NCBI GenBank assembly: GCA_947000775.1
Contig: CAMQGK010000341.1
Coordinates: forward strand, 6,352,501 to 6,416,500
DNA from: Pterois miles
Taxonomy: Eukaryota; Chordata; Actinopteri; Perciformes; Scorpaenidae
Reading direction: 5' to 3'
Length of the DNA: 64,000 bases
In this document: piece by piece, positions 9,916 to 22,650 of the stretch
Layout: each line of letters opens with the position of its first letter
Numbering within the stretch: position 1 is the stretch's first letter
The notes under the pieces: generated by a model
Told to the model about the DNA's origin: nothing
Databases searched by the model: none
The model's input: the letters and a program-made list of their open reading frames with translations, nothing else
Made by a program: the position numbers and the translations under genes

Positions 9916-11638
9916 CTTATAGAGAGCAACAGAGGGCAGAGAGAGAGGGAGAGAGATTTGATTGCACCAAAAGTCATTTTGGATGGAGGTGGTCAGCACG
10001 CAATCTCAGCCAGGTATTTACAGCTGTTCATTTATTGGATCAAAAGGTGGACAGAGGGACTCAAAGCAATCATAGAAATAGGCTCAAAGTGAGGCCAAGA
10101 GAGGGCCAGCACATGTACATCCACACATCCACATACATACACACAGACACACAATGAGATTTAGGAGAAAGGAGTCCCATTGAGAAGACACAATTACACA
10201 CTGTCTCTGCTTCTGGAAAAGATGTGAGGCCTCTGAAATGAAAAAAAAAAAAAATAAGAGAGAAAGATAGGGATGGGCAGCCGTGGTCTCTTATTGATGG
10301 AAGAGTGTCAGAAGCAATCGGAGAAGAGGCAGGAACAACATGCTGGTCTCTGGGTAATCAAGGTAGTTTAGCCTCTCTTGTCCCAATGCCACTGAATCAT
10401 TTGACCTCCACCTCCACACGCTCAGCACTATCTAAGCTGCCTGAAGTTGAGAAATTAGTTGTATTACTATGGCACACCGCAATCAATAGTAGCACCACCT
10501 AAGAAAGCACAAGCAGAGAGGGGGAGAGAAAATGTAGAGGGGAAAAAAAAATCCATATCTTATAAATACATTTTTGGGGCGACAATTTTGATTTTTTCAT
10601 TTTCAGCACTTTCGCTTATTCTACTTTTCTTCTTTGCAATTATTGATTTCAATTAAAGAGACTGAGGCTGGAATATGTAAGCTGGCATCTTTTTTGTCTT
10701 AAACCTTATAGCCAGTTGTACCTCTCATATACAAACATCATACAACCTGCTTTTTATGAGCAATAATCGCAGCTACACAAGTAAATACTGTACATGAGTG
10801 CTAGCGAAGCCATTAGGTGCTTTTACAGGCCGTTTATTGTGACATACAGGTGCAAATGATTTGTGTTGCTATGCAATAAAAATCCCCAATGTAACATTGC
10901 AGTTGTACAAAAAAAAAAACTGTCTTTGATCGCAAATCCTTCCACTTTCAGTTGCACTTGGAAATCCATTTCACGCACCCTCTCACACCCTGTGGGAGCA
11001 CTTGGTGTACAATACTGGAAGAAAGTGGTGGAGTGGACAAGGTGGGAAGGCCGTGGGTGGGGTGAGATGGCAGGACTGACATGCTAAAAAGCCAAGTGAG
11101 TTTGACTTTAGGCCCAGTGGAGGGACAGAGAGATTCACAGACGGCACCTGCTTCAAACACAAGAAAAAAAAAAGAGACGGGGGAACAAAGGAGCCTAAAG
11201 CGTTGAGGAGGAATTTAAACCCTCTTCCTTTATCTTGTCCTCCTCTGCTCCCCCTGTCCTCCCTGGCTGCTGGCTGTTCACTCAACACAAGTCTCTGAAG
11301 GTGACATTATCAGAGAGTTCTTCTCATACAAACCCAATAAAGGCATTTGAATTTATCTGGGTCACATCTGTACACACGTATGATACTGCAGGATCTTGTA
11401 TTCAGTCAGTGAAGTATCGACCTTGAAATCATTCCTAATTATAGCAGTGTGTATCTACCTCAAAAGACTGTCACAGAATGTATAGTATGAGCCGGGGCGA
11501 AGTACTGCATTTAGCGCTTTTTGAGGCTAACACTGCATTGATTTAATACTCCATCATATCAAAGCCCTCTTGTGATCCACCAGCGAAACAGACTTTAGAT
11601 CCCTCCATCCCCCAACTGCCTCCCATTCAGTAGCTCAC
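9916..11638 (-). other. cdh23: cdh23 intron, 1.7 kb
   Basis: The intron lies between the 5th and 6th exons, with GTGAGC donor and TATAAG acceptor. It contains short A-rich and GA-rich tracts (for example about 10240-10260 and 10540-10550) but no recognised transposon or gene. Confidence 0.8.
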
Positions 11639-11751
11639 CTTGACAGTTAGAGTGAATCCTGCTGAGTAGAGTGGGTTTTCTCTGTCCAGCTGGCCGTTCA
11701 CTGTCAGGGACCCGCTGATGTAGTCCAGGGCAAAAACGCTGTTGGTGTTCC
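11639..11751 (-). CDS. cdh23: cdh23 exon (5th of 8): second part of EC3
   Basis: This 113-bp exon begins with the two bases that complete a split glycine codon, then 37 codons, and ends in phase 0 (AAG then GTGAGC). The peptide NTNSVFALDYISGSLTVNGQ followed by LDRENPLYSAGFTLTVK matches human EC3, with a canonical LDRE calcium motif. The acceptor CAG is supplied by a tandem (ATCC)n array that continues upstream into a long C run and (TC)n, so the pyrimidine tract is itself a microsatellite (see finding). The intron to the previous exon is 16.3 kb; the protein sequence leaves no room for a missing exon. Confidence 0.94.
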
Positions 11752-11798
11752 CTGGATGGATGGATGGATGGATGGAGAGGGGCGGGGGGGGGGGGGGG

Positions 11799-11838
<40 letters not shown>
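11752..11838. repeat. Compound microsatellite (GGAT)n-(G)18-(GA)n at a splice acceptor
   Basis: On the plus strand it runs from tandem GGAT units through AGAGGGGC, an 18-base G run (11784-11801) and about 19 GA units to 11838. Read on the cdh23 strand it is (TC)n-(C)n-(ATCC)n ending CCATCCAG, and the last unit supplies the acceptor of exon 11639-11751. Confidence 0.95.
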
Positions 11839-11842
<4 letters not shown>

Positions 11843-14060
11843 GAGATAAGAAAGTCAGAGGGACAAACCAAACTGGTGTTGTGGATAATTCAACCTAACC
11901 CCCAGGATGCAGCGAGGAGCCTCTGGACAGGAAGGTGGTGGATGAGCTATGTGCATGTCTCCGTTTCATGCAATATGGATACGGCTTTTGCTGTGCTGTC
12001 TTGTGTCTCTACCAGCCTTTGGCTGACCCACCACCTCCAACCTGTCCACACGCTGCCTCTGCTGCATCCCCTTGTTTCATCTGTCACTGTCTGTCCTCCT
12101 TCCACTGCCTCCATTTCTTCATCAGCCTCCCTTTCTTCTTCACTTCTTTACCGGAGGTACATCAGGATTACTGTCAGTTCACATTCACTGAATACAAGTT
12201 GCATCGTGATTCAAATTTCTTTCCACTTTCAATACTGAAAATACAGTATACTCTTTTGATTACTTTAAGCGAAGCTTCTGTTGAGAATACAATCCCAGCA
12301 CGAATGCTGAGACACAAGATGCACATCATGCAACCTTGAGCTTTAAATAAATGACAGACTATTAAGTTAACACTGCACATTTCTGCCAAACTCTAACACT
12401 TCAAATGGGCTGATGAATTGCATTAACTTTGTTATAGTCTATGCGCTCCTTCAAAAGAGGAGTGTTTCAAATTATGAACGCTGCACTGTTCTCATTAACA
12501 ACTTCAAGTGTGCCTGGTGTTCTCTATTCACTTCAATTACACAGGTTAAAATATCAGACAGAGACCTGCTACAGTCCTCTTCTCATACTTTCTAATTCCC
12601 TCTCTTCTTTTTAAAATTACAGTCCTTCTCATTAACTTTCTCGCCTCTCTTGCTTTCTTCTTTGACGCGCTCAAGCTTTCTCTCTCTCAGACATCTTGTG
12701 GTTATGGCCTGCTAATTACACCCAGCAGATGGAGACAACAAATGATACACCCAATCGCCCTCACCTTTCCATTGTTGCGCACCCCCATCCCCCCAACCTG
12801 CATTGCTCAGTGTCTCCCATCCACCAACCAATCGACCCGCTCAACACATTCCTTCGGTCGAGTCAGATGAATCCTCTCTCATTCAAAAGCAGTAAATGCC
12901 TTCACATTTCATTGTTAGTCTTTGTGCCACCCACACATGTTGTATGAGACCCGAAGAAGCCCCTGTGTAATCTAGAGACAGCGGCAGTTCATACATGTGA
13001 ATGTTATCAGAGCGATCTGCTCAGTGGAGCAAACAATGGAGCAGACAGTTGAATGAGCGGCTCTCGACAGTCAAGTCCACCTGGCACTAATTCAGTTACG
13101 CCCTGCGACAGACAGACTGCTCTACAGACGTACATGTATGTTTAACATACAAACTGTATGTTTAACAGCATAATCTCTGAATGAGAAAAGAGCAAACATT
13201 CAGTGAACACATTCCCTGTCTATGTAAAACTAGAAAAAATGCATTTAAGTATTTTAAAAATATATATATATATTGGAGAAATACCAGTAAAGAAAATTCT
13301 AGTAAAACATTATCATAAAATGACCAAAGTATCATTTTTACAGGCTAGATTAAAAAACAGTAATACCAATCATAACAGAACTGAGAGATTTTTTTGTTGT
13401 ATTTTCACAGTACTTTTTTGTAAGTAGGGCACACTATGAACCTTGGGCAGCCCTTTTGAGGGATTAAGAATGACTCTCTTTCAGATAGTTTCTAGCACTA
13501 GCTGAGGTCTAGACTCCAGAGAGTCAGATGGTAAGTCTACAGTGCACAGCGGCTGAGGTCAACAGATTAACCCATGCCTGTGTTCCCCACACCCCACTCA
13601 CCGCTCTATTATTGCCCTCCTACCTAACCTGGAATGGAGAGCAGGGAAGCTACAGAGCGAAGTGCACAGAGGGGGCATAGAGATGGGAGGCAGGCCAGCA
13701 GAGAGAGCAGAGCCCTGGGGTAATTAGCCTGGATGGAGGCCAAAGGGTGGAGAAAGGAAGGGAGCTAGAAGGGACAAAGACTACTGCTGATTACGTCCAT
13801 CTTACATAATCTGTTTAATTGTGGAAATGGAGAAAAGTGTTCATAGAAATGCAGTGTGACTCCTGCATTACTCAGGTTCTCAACATGATAATTAAAATAC
13901 ACACATGCTGACAGGAATTTATATTAAAATCATGAAATACTCCAGAACGATGAGTCAGAACAACATTCGCCGTGCCTTCCAAACCGTCACTGTTTCAATT
14001 TCTGATCACTTTTCTTTATGGTTAAGGTTTGGTTAGGTTTAGGCACGACAGGCACAAAAT

Positions 14061-15408
14061 TAGCGCTGTCAATCGATTAAAATACTTAGATTCTTTATCT
14101 GTTCAAAATGTACCTTAAAGGGACATTTGTCACATATTTAATACTTTTATCAAAATTGGAGTGGGCAAATACGCTCCTTTATACAAATGTATGTATATAT
14201 TTATTATTGGAAATCAATTATCAACACAAAAAAATATTGTCCAGAAACCCTCACAGGTACTGCGTTTAACATAAAAAAAGCTCAGATCAGGAAACAACAG
14301 CTGTCAGTGTGTCAGTGTGCTGGACCCATAGAACCCATTTTCCTCAACAAAATTTAGGAAAAGTTTGGCGCGTTATTTAGCCTCCTTCTCGACAAGCTAT
14401 TATGACACGGTTGCAGGGTCTGAAATTAGCACCCGCCACTCCCCAAATGTAGGTAAATTGTCAGCAGTGGTGGATAAAATCGTCAGGCCAGCCGCTACTC
14501 TGGCAGACAGGGAAAACGCTAGAGATGAGAACAGAGAAGACTTTCTGTTGAGAAGTGGTTCGTAGTTGTCCGATTCCTTCGCATCTCATGTCTTCGTGAC
14601 CATCGATTCCTCTTCAATGCTTTCCGGCAGTTGTGCACGCACAATAACACATACGCACGCTGGAGCATTCAGTTTGTTTGAGACCTGAGACATGGTGGAG
14701 AAAGCATAGCTCTACTACCACTAAATCTGAGGGGATTCATCCTGTTTTTTCCCTGTTAATGCGACACTATTAACAACACATCTGTGTTGAAATCAACAGG
14801 AGAGTTAGTAACATTACCTGTTAACAGCTGGTGGGCAGCATAATCCTGCTTGGCTAAATAACAGAGGCTCTGACTGAATAAATACAGCTGTGGATGTACA
14901 GTTGGAGATGATTTCACAGCAATATAAAATAGATAGGAGAGAATTATGACCCGTAACTTCCTAACATTAGCTCTAAGCAACTTATAATACATTAAAACTA
15001 TTGATGCCAAGATTTTTTTAATCAAATATTTAAATAATCAGAATTATTTGAATTGTGTGTTTTTATGCAAATAATTTTTTATGTAAAATATACTAAACAT
15101 TGATTGACATCAGATCTAAAATGCTATTCCTTGATTTAGTGCATAGATTTCAAAATTTATGAGTGGCAGACAAAAAAAATACTTGCCTGCCACAGCGGCT
15201 GGCAGTGAGGTTACTTTCAGACCGTGCATGGTTGGTACTAATGGACTCCTTAGGTTTTCTAGTTTCACCTGATATCAGTATCTTCACTCTATCTTGAAAA
15301 TCGAGCCTGCTACAACCTAAAAATCACAAGTTGCATTAATGCGTTAAAGTAATTAGTGGCGTTAAAACAAATTTACGTTACTGTTATTATATAACTTTGA
15401 AATCACTA
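14061..15408 (-). mobile_element. Older TIR repeat, interrupted by a hAT element
   Basis: The left end TAGCGCTGTCAATCGATTAA and right end (reverse complement AGTGATTTCAAAGTTATATA) resemble a widespread percomorph repeat whose ends read AGGGCTGTCAA. Internal markers on the plus strand include CAGAAACCCTCACAGGTACT and TTAATGCGTTAAAGTAATTA. Fragments of the same family occur at 50419-50575 and 55465-55745 in the opposite orientation. The hAT at 14414-15226 splits it. Confidence 0.75.
14414..15226. mobile_element. hAT element nested in the 14061-15408 repeat
   Basis: The left end is CAGGGTCTGAAATTAG; the right end, reverse complemented, is CACGGTCTGAAAGTAA. The flanking 8-mers are CACGGTTG (14406-14413) and CATGGTTG (15227-15234). 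Removing the insertion restores a GACACGGTTGGTACTAATGG junction that matches the host repeat as I know it. No transposase frame remains, so it is non-autonomous or internally decayed. Confidence 0.8.
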
Positions 15409-15463
15409 CTTTATAATTTATTATTAAGCTTTGGGGACCGTTGTTGACATGGTTACACTACAC

Positions 15464-15767
15464 GGGGGCGGCAGTAGCTCAGTCCGTAAGGACTTGGGTT
15501 AGGATGTGGAGGACCCGGGTTCAAATCCCCCATGGACCAAGACCAACTGGTTGCTGGAGAGGTGCCAGTTTACCTCTTGGGCACTGCCGAGGTGCCCCTG
15601 AGCAAGGCACCAAACCCCCAACTGCTCTGGGCGCTTGTCAGGAGCAGCCCCCTCACTCTGACATCTCTCCATTGACATGTATATGTACTGTGTGAACAAC
15701 AGAGTGTAAAACTGAATTTCCCCACTGTGGGACTAATAAAGGAATATCTTTCTTTCTCTTTCTTTCT
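15464..15767 (+). repeat. Full-length tRNA-derived SINE (GGGGGCGGCAGTAGCTCAG family)
   Basis: The head is GGGGGCGGCAGTAGCTCAGT (A box) with GGGTTCAAATCCCC (B box). The body carries GGAGAGGTGCCAG, CACTGCCGAGGTGCCCCTGA and GACATCTCTCCATTG, and the 3' end AATTTCCCCACTGTGGGAC with a (TTTC)n tail. It is about 300 bp. Copies: 46157-46503 (plus), 39965-40195 (minus, headless) and 5642-5692 (tail only). The body differs from the 39965 copy at only a few positions. Confidence 0.93.
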
Positions 15768-15849
15768 AAACACCTGGTTAAGGTTAGGGAACAATCACAG
15801 TCACCATTAGAAGAAAACAGTGCTGATAAGAAACATGAAGTCGCCTGTG

Positions 15850-16010
15850 TTAAAGGTACAGTGTGCAGCATTTAATGGCATCTAGTGTGAGATTGCAGAT
15901 TGTAAAGTGAATACCCCTCCTTTTCCAAGCGTGTCAGAGATCCTCTGGTGGCCTTCAGTTAACGTCAAAATGTGAAAGGCTCTATCTAGAGCCAGTGTTT
16001 GGTGTGTAGA
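15850..16010 (+). mobile_element. TTAA-edged MITE, truncated copy
   Basis: It starts TTAAAGGTACAGTGTGCAGC, the end of the family at 18643-19134, and shares GTGGCCTTCAGTTAACGT and GAAAGGCTCTATCTAGAGCC with it. The right terminus is missing. Confidence 0.7.
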
Positions 16011-18642
16011 CCATTTGCTGAAACCACTGATGCTCACATTTTTAGTGGGAGGACAGTCTCACAATTTGGTCCCAGAGAAAAGGAAAGATAATGAATCAAG
16101 ATCAATAGATTACTTGAATGTCCCCTTGCAAAAAGACAACCCTACAGTATGTAATCATTGTAATAATCCTACAGTAACAGTTTGGGCCAAGTTGCTTATT
16201 AGGTGTATTAGTTTATCACTGTAAGATTGAACTTTGAAAATAAGCTGACACAACATGCATTGCAATCTTTCATGTTTTGCCTGGGTGGGAGGGTCAGGCA
16301 GGAGGTTTATGTTGATAACGAATGGCGGTGGTGGTGGTGGGGGGGTAACGTGCATCAGGGACTCAGACCCACTCAGTGGGCATCATGCCTCTAAATTGGT
16401 TTGTCAGCTTCAGTGGCCTGACTTGCATGCCAATCTACTCCAACAGCCGCTCCTTAGCCGGGCGACTGGGCACTCACCTGGCCAAGCAACGCTACACAAA
16501 CACCCGCGCACCTGCAAGAGCAGACGAGTGGTGTGCTGTAACGTATGTGTGCGCATTAACAGCGGACTGTTGATACTCTCTGTGTGCATCCCGTAAAGAC
16601 TCACTACTTCAGGTTCCACAGGACAGCCTTCCACTTCGGCTCCACAGAGTCGAGCTTGACCAGAGAGGCAGACTGAAATTACACAGTGACTCACAGGTCC
16701 CACTGAGAGGAAAATATAATCATATTCTAATTGCTGATAGAAAGAGTTCTCCAATGATCCTGCAGGACACTGTGATTAGACCCTCAGGGGGTTGGAAATT
16801 GCTCTGCACAGACACACTCCAGTCCAGCAGAAATAAATGCACACTTCCTAGTATACTTCCTAATATTCAGATTTAGTGAAGGTGCTTATGTGCGTGTTAA
16901 GGTATTTCTATTGTGAGTTCTTATGTAGATAGATTGTGAAAGTGTGTGTGTGTCAGAGTGCTTTTGGTGCTAACTGGCAGAGTTTGATTCTATGATGTGA
17001 GACTCCGGGGGATTAGCCATGCTCTCACATTACCGACAGTACTGGACTGGAAAATGAGAAACCATGCCATGATTTTGTCTTGTGTGGAGCACACACTCAA
17101 ATGCACTCACACACAAACACACACACCTAAATAAATGCCCACAAGCATGTACAATGCACACAAAAATCCAGACAAATAGCCATTATTCCCTTGTGGTGCA
17201 AATTTAATACAGGTGTAATAACTTCAATAGCTACTGCTACAATTACGAGATTAAAGTAATCCAAATAATTTGCCACTTTGAATAATCTCAGTATTACCAA
17301 AGCATAAGGAAAAGCACGGGTGCGGATTTCACATTATCTATTGACAAACACATTTGAATTCTTGTGTCATGAACAATGAAATGAAGGCTCATTTACTGAG
17401 AACGGTTTCATCTCATTGAAATTCTCTCCACTCACAAAGAGCAAAAGAAAGGATGCAGAGACAGAAAGGGAAAAATAGATGGGCTAGAAATGGGAGCGCT
17501 GTATTGAGTCGCACAAGTGGAAAACATACATGTTTAGTTATTGTGTGGGGATTGCCCAAGAAAAAAAAATAAGACATTTGATCTGATGAGTTCAATCTGT
17601 GCGTGCGACAAGTGGATGACAATGTCTTTCTCCGAGCAATGAGCTTTTGAGGACAGCCGAAGCCGGAGTTCTCCAAGTGTAATCGCCATGACTAAGCCAG
17701 TGACAACTGTTTTCTCTAGTTTGTGACAACACCACGGGGGCGCTGGAACATTCTAGTAATGTGATATGGCATGCAGCCAGTGCTCAGAGTCTTGGGGCTA
17801 AGATTTTGTGTACTTTGCTAAATGTACACAAATTAGTGGCACTTTTAAGGATTACGCCTACAGGCAAATCATGTTGATGATGAGGTTTTAGTTATTGTCT
17901 TCAAACTACACTTCCTTCTAAATCTAAAGGAACAGCTCCTCACACACCGACTTGCTTGTGCACATGCTCATCTGTGCACTGACACACACCCCTCAGTGTA
18001 TGACAGCTACCAGTGCATTTGTATGTGTGTTTTTGTGTGTTTTTGTGTGTGTGATGCAGAGTGATAATGGCCCTGTGGGTGTCTTGCCATTGGCAGACGA
18101 GCTGCATTTCATGAATACTCAATGAAATAGTTTCATCAAAAGTTTTTCTTCAAAAAAAAGGTTCAAGGACAAATATTCTAACAAAATACAGGGCGGATGA
18201 AAGCTACTTCCTTTTTTTGTCCAGGTATCACAGCCTGTGGTTGACATCGCTGCTTAGATGCACTTCCACTTAGTTTTAACCTGCAGCTCCTCCTGCTGCA
18301 TCCAGAGGAGGTACCGTTGATCAGGCCCCCTATTTTCTGATCCTGGAACAGAGAAGTGTGACTTTCATGGCTACCTCCACCTTGTGACAAAATGATGTCT
18401 GCTTTTTCAGCACATTGTGCAGAGAAGTCTATGTTTTCCTGCGGAGACTGCGGGTGTAATGGGACACACTGAAGCCAACGCCACTGGAGTGTTTAGAGAT
18501 TTCAGTTATACAACTGTAATCTTTGACACTACTGGGAGTAAAAAACCTCAAGCGTGACGAAAGTGTCAGAGTGGACGGGGATACAGTTTAGAAAATGTCT
18601 TTTTATTTCGTTTACATTCGTGTCGGGTGGGTAATGCTTTAC

Positions 18643-19134
18643 TTAAACGTACAGTGTGTAGGATTTGGCGGACTGCAAACAACAGAGTCCCCCTGCGCTC
18701 ACACCTCCCTTTCCAAGACTGTGGTAACGTGAGCCGCTGAGTCTAAAACTGTGGTAATGCCGTTTGCCTCACGCAGAGGCCATCTTTACAATAAAGACTG
18801 AAAATTTAGGAGCAACGGGAGTCAGACGGCGGCGGGCAGTAACACGGTTTTACACTCACAAACTTTCACAAACATGCCGGAGAACTATGGTGGCCTTCAG
18901 CTAACGTAAAAACAGGAAAGGCTCTTTCTAGAGCCACCGTTTGTTCTGGGCTACTGTAGAAACATGGCGGACTCTGTGAAGAGGTCCCGCTCCCTATGTA
19001 GACATGAAGGGCTCATTCTAAGATAACGAATTCTTAGTTTCAGGCGTTTATACTACACTACTACGTTTATACACTAATCAAAAACATAGTTATGCCAACG
19101 AAATCCTCCCAAATGTTACACACTGTTTCTTTAA
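18643..19134 (+). mobile_element. TTAA-edged MITE, full length
   Basis: The terminal inverted repeats are TTAAACGTACAGTGTGTAGG and, reverse complemented, TTAAAGAAACAGTGTGTAAC. TTAA lies at both outer edges, as piggyBac-type elements duplicate. Internal ACATGGCGGACTCTGTGAAG and CTCTTTCTAGAGCC blocks recur in the copies at 15850, 32914 and 44854. It encodes nothing. Confidence 0.75.
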
Positions 19135-21421
19135 TGCTCTTCATCCACATCACACAAAGTGGGTATCTTTGGTGTGAAAAGTGTAGCAGGTTCCTGCTAT
19201 CCTCCCAGTTCCCAGCCTCCCTCCAAGCACTCTACCCAGTGAACAAGGAGGGGTTTCCTGTTCTGTGACTGGGACATAATCCCACACATGCTTCCCACCA
19301 GCCAACATGGCCAATTGTGTTTAACAGAATGGCAGACCAAGCCGGGGATATGGCTACCCGCAACTGAACATGGATGGATCTCTGCATTGACCGGCACAAA
19401 GATGCAGCTTCATATCTCACCTCTTCTCTCTGAGTAACGCTCCACTTATTATCACATTTACTTAGAACAAGCTGTACTACAGACTCCTGAGTGCATCCTC
19501 CGCCGACCTGCCGCAGAAAAAGCTAAACTGATTCTCAGCCTGGTCACAGACAAAAGTATCGATCCACAATCTTCAGGTCTCATGGCGAATAATCAAACTC
19601 AGAGCTATTGATTGCTGGCTTTAATCTGTCAGCTTAAGATGTCAGCTTTTCTTTTTTAAACACAACGCTGGACTGGCATTGTAGTCTTATCTCTTCACTT
19701 TGTGTGTGCACGTGTGTGAGCATATGTGTGGGAATTGTGTCTGTTTCTCCAAGAGTAGACTCCAGTTTGGGATTTACTCTCCTACAGTACAAAATATTTT
19801 TTTGCAGTTTTCTTGATGATACAAAATCTGTTTCTGCACGCTCTGTACAAAACAACAGCTGGCTGGAAGACAGAGGCAGAGGAAATTGGGTTTGGCATCT
19901 GGAAATGTGCTTGTTCAGAATCAGATAGCTTAGGATAACATTTCTCAAAGCCAGCAGTATCTACTTTATCCCGTAGATAAATGAAAATAAAGGAGAATCT
20001 CGAACACAATGATAAAGCTGAAATACATACAGTATGTTAAGGATACGATGTTGCTAAAAAATTTGCTTTGACAGGACAACAACCAACGACTGAGATCAAG
20101 GCAGAATGAAGGATCTTTTCCTATTTTCTTCAGTGTTGCTTGTTTTTTCTTTTTTTACATACGTACACCTTAATGTCTGATTTTGTGTAATTTTAAGATA
20201 TTTAATCTGAATTTCTAGTATGAATTAAGTGCATGTCACTGTGGGCTGACTGCAGAAACCATTTGGATTAAACTGAATGAATGATGAGAAGACGACCCAA
20301 ACGAGGAAACCTGCTGTTACTATTTGAGACTCATATCACAGCCCAGTGAGGTCTGGACTTGATTGTGAACACAACTGCTAGGCTCTACTAGAGTCGACTA
20401 GACTTTGAATTGTGTTGTGATCAGTGTCCCGCAGACTATCTGCCTTCTCTAAGAGATTACATAGCAACGGGCTGCGGAGAGCCTCCGAGCGTCTAATTGA
20501 AAACCCAGAGAAACCCCAGAGATGCGACAGTCACAACAGAGCTCCCCATAGAATAACAGGTATTAGCCTTGTCCATATTACAGCATGCCTGCTGATACAA
20601 GTTAGGTATTATGGAATCAGAACATCAGGGTGTTGCAGCACTGAAGGATAGAGATATGTGTGAAACGGCAGACGAGGGGAAATAATCGCCTTTACTACTT
20701 ATCAGTTTGTCCAGACGGGAAATGGCGTGGCCATACCGTCTGACCTGTACGCTAGGAGAAGGCTGGTACACAAGGCCAGACGGATCCACTGGACAGGGTC
20801 GTCTGTCTCGCTGCTGTGGCAGAGGCAGACAGGATGTTCACATGCTGCCAAAGACAAAGGCCACTGAAGTCAGTGGATGCCTGAGGCTACATTGTGTCTG
20901 TGCAATATGTGGTCTTGCACAGCAGCCTCTGACAAACTTCAAAATACTGTAGGATTTTTTGATAAATAGAAAAATTGAGTTATCATCTTTTATCAATTTC
21001 AACGATTATTCTGCTCGGGTTGTTGCAAATTAAAATCCAATGCGGTCAGGCAAGAGAATGTGAGAGCCAGGAGATGGCTGGCTTTGGGACAATTTCCCAA
21101 CTCGGAGACGATGCAACGAGAGAGGAAGAATCATCTAAAAGGAAAGAAAAGGGTCGAGATGGAAAAGGGCTTAAGATGGGATTAGTTGTGCTTGCGTGTG
21201 ACAAAAGAGATAGAAACAAGCACACACAGATAAACAAGAGGCTGATATGAAAGGCTTGGGGGATGTCCTTTCATTCTGTGAGACGCAAGGCTGATTTTTA
21301 TTCTGCTTGTTCTTACACTATCATTACAGCACAGTGCAGAGGCTACACTAAGTTTACACGAGGGCTTAAGTCTTATCCTAACGGACAGCAATACTCTTGG
21401 ACATTACTTGTTGGCCTCTAA

Positions 21422-21469
21422 CTCTCTGTAATATGAATTACAGAGAGCCAAGCTCTTTTTAGAGCTTAC
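21422..21469. other. Two adjacent short hairpins
   Basis: CTCTCTGTAAT and ATTACAGAGAG form a perfect 11-bp stem with a 4-base loop (21422-21447). AAGCTCT...AGAGCTT forms a second 7-bp stem immediately after. The function is unknown and may be chance. Confidence 0.4.
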
Positions 21470-22429
21470 ATCCATTGGGCCACATGTGGGGTATTTTCAT
21501 ATTTCTTAAGAATCGTACGCTGATTCGATCTCCTCTTTACCCTGATTTCCTCTGACCCTCTATCTCATCTGTGCATGTGTTTGTGTGCAGACATCCTCAC
21601 ACGAGTGTGTATTCTGTAGGCATTATGCCTGGGTGAGTCTATCTGAGCTGTGGAGTGTCGATCCCTCATGTTGTTGGTGTCAGTGAGAATGACTGAGGGT
21701 GTCTGTGCCGCTACCTTGGTGGTCCATGGGGTGGTTTGAGAGGATCATGGCTGATGTTTTGTTTGTTGCTGCAACTGTTGGCCAAAAAACTGTAATACAC
21801 TGTACATGTGAATACAAGGTCATTGAGCAGGAGAAGCAGTCACCCAGTGCACGATGGGAGTGTTGCGGTGAGTTGGAGGAGGTCTGTCTTTGCATAAAGT
21901 TGAAAAATCTTAACTTCAATTGCAAAAAAACTTCAACTGTCCAATCAGCACCATGCGTCACACTCACAAAACTTGGACCAGTCTGTCAAACTAGATGATA
22001 TAGTTGTAAAATGAAATCAGATTCAGCAGCAGCATACCTTATTTCTCATGTTTTCAGAAATAGATTTTGGACGTATTTACTATTTGGTCTTTACCTTTTG
22101 TAAAAATGTTTCCCTGTGAACAGCCATACACCTGCTCTAACCTTTGGGCCAGTCAAAAAAAGAGAAGTCGGTATCATATCCGATAGTCCGACTGTCCCAT
22201 ATACTAAAATGATTCTTTACAGGTTTTTAACCTGCAGGTAAGTATACTTCAAACTTAGAATCAAAAAACTCAAACTCAAAAACACTATCAGTTTTTAATT
22301 AACAGTTTACATGCAAAGATGAACTCAATCAATACTTTATTTCCTTTGCAAAGAGTTGTTGTCTCAGTGTATGAGCCCTCTCAATGTAGTGCTACAAAAT
22401 GGATGTTACAGGGACTGTGATAAATGCAA

Positions 22430-22650
22430 ATGAAATTCTGATTGCATAATATATTAACTATTCTTAGTCAGATTTTATGCATATGATAGTGTGATCTTTA
22501 TACTATGACAGTTTTCCTAAAATTAGATCAATCAATCAAAATCACAATATTTCTCCTTGCTTTCTGTATCGCAATATACTGACTAGTAGCATCTGTATCA
22601 TGATACATATGGTATCGCCAGATTCTTGCCAATTAACAGCGTTATCCAGA
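22430..22650 (+). repeat. Repeat fragment related to 55740-55900
   Basis: It shares TTTATACTATGACAGTT and a CCTTGCTT...GTAT block with 55740-55900. It ends ATGGTATCGCCAGATTCTTG, a sequence I associate with a common percomorph element. Boundaries are uncertain. Confidence 0.45.

Noticed and set aside
11756..12238. 160-codon plus-strand frame, the longest in the window
   Set aside because: It starts in the GGAT/GA microsatellite (ERERERER translation) beside a cdh23 acceptor and shows no recognisable domain.
15464..15540. Possible tRNA gene (A and B boxes)
   Set aside because: It is the head of a SINE whose body and tail follow directly; the same head recurs at 46157.
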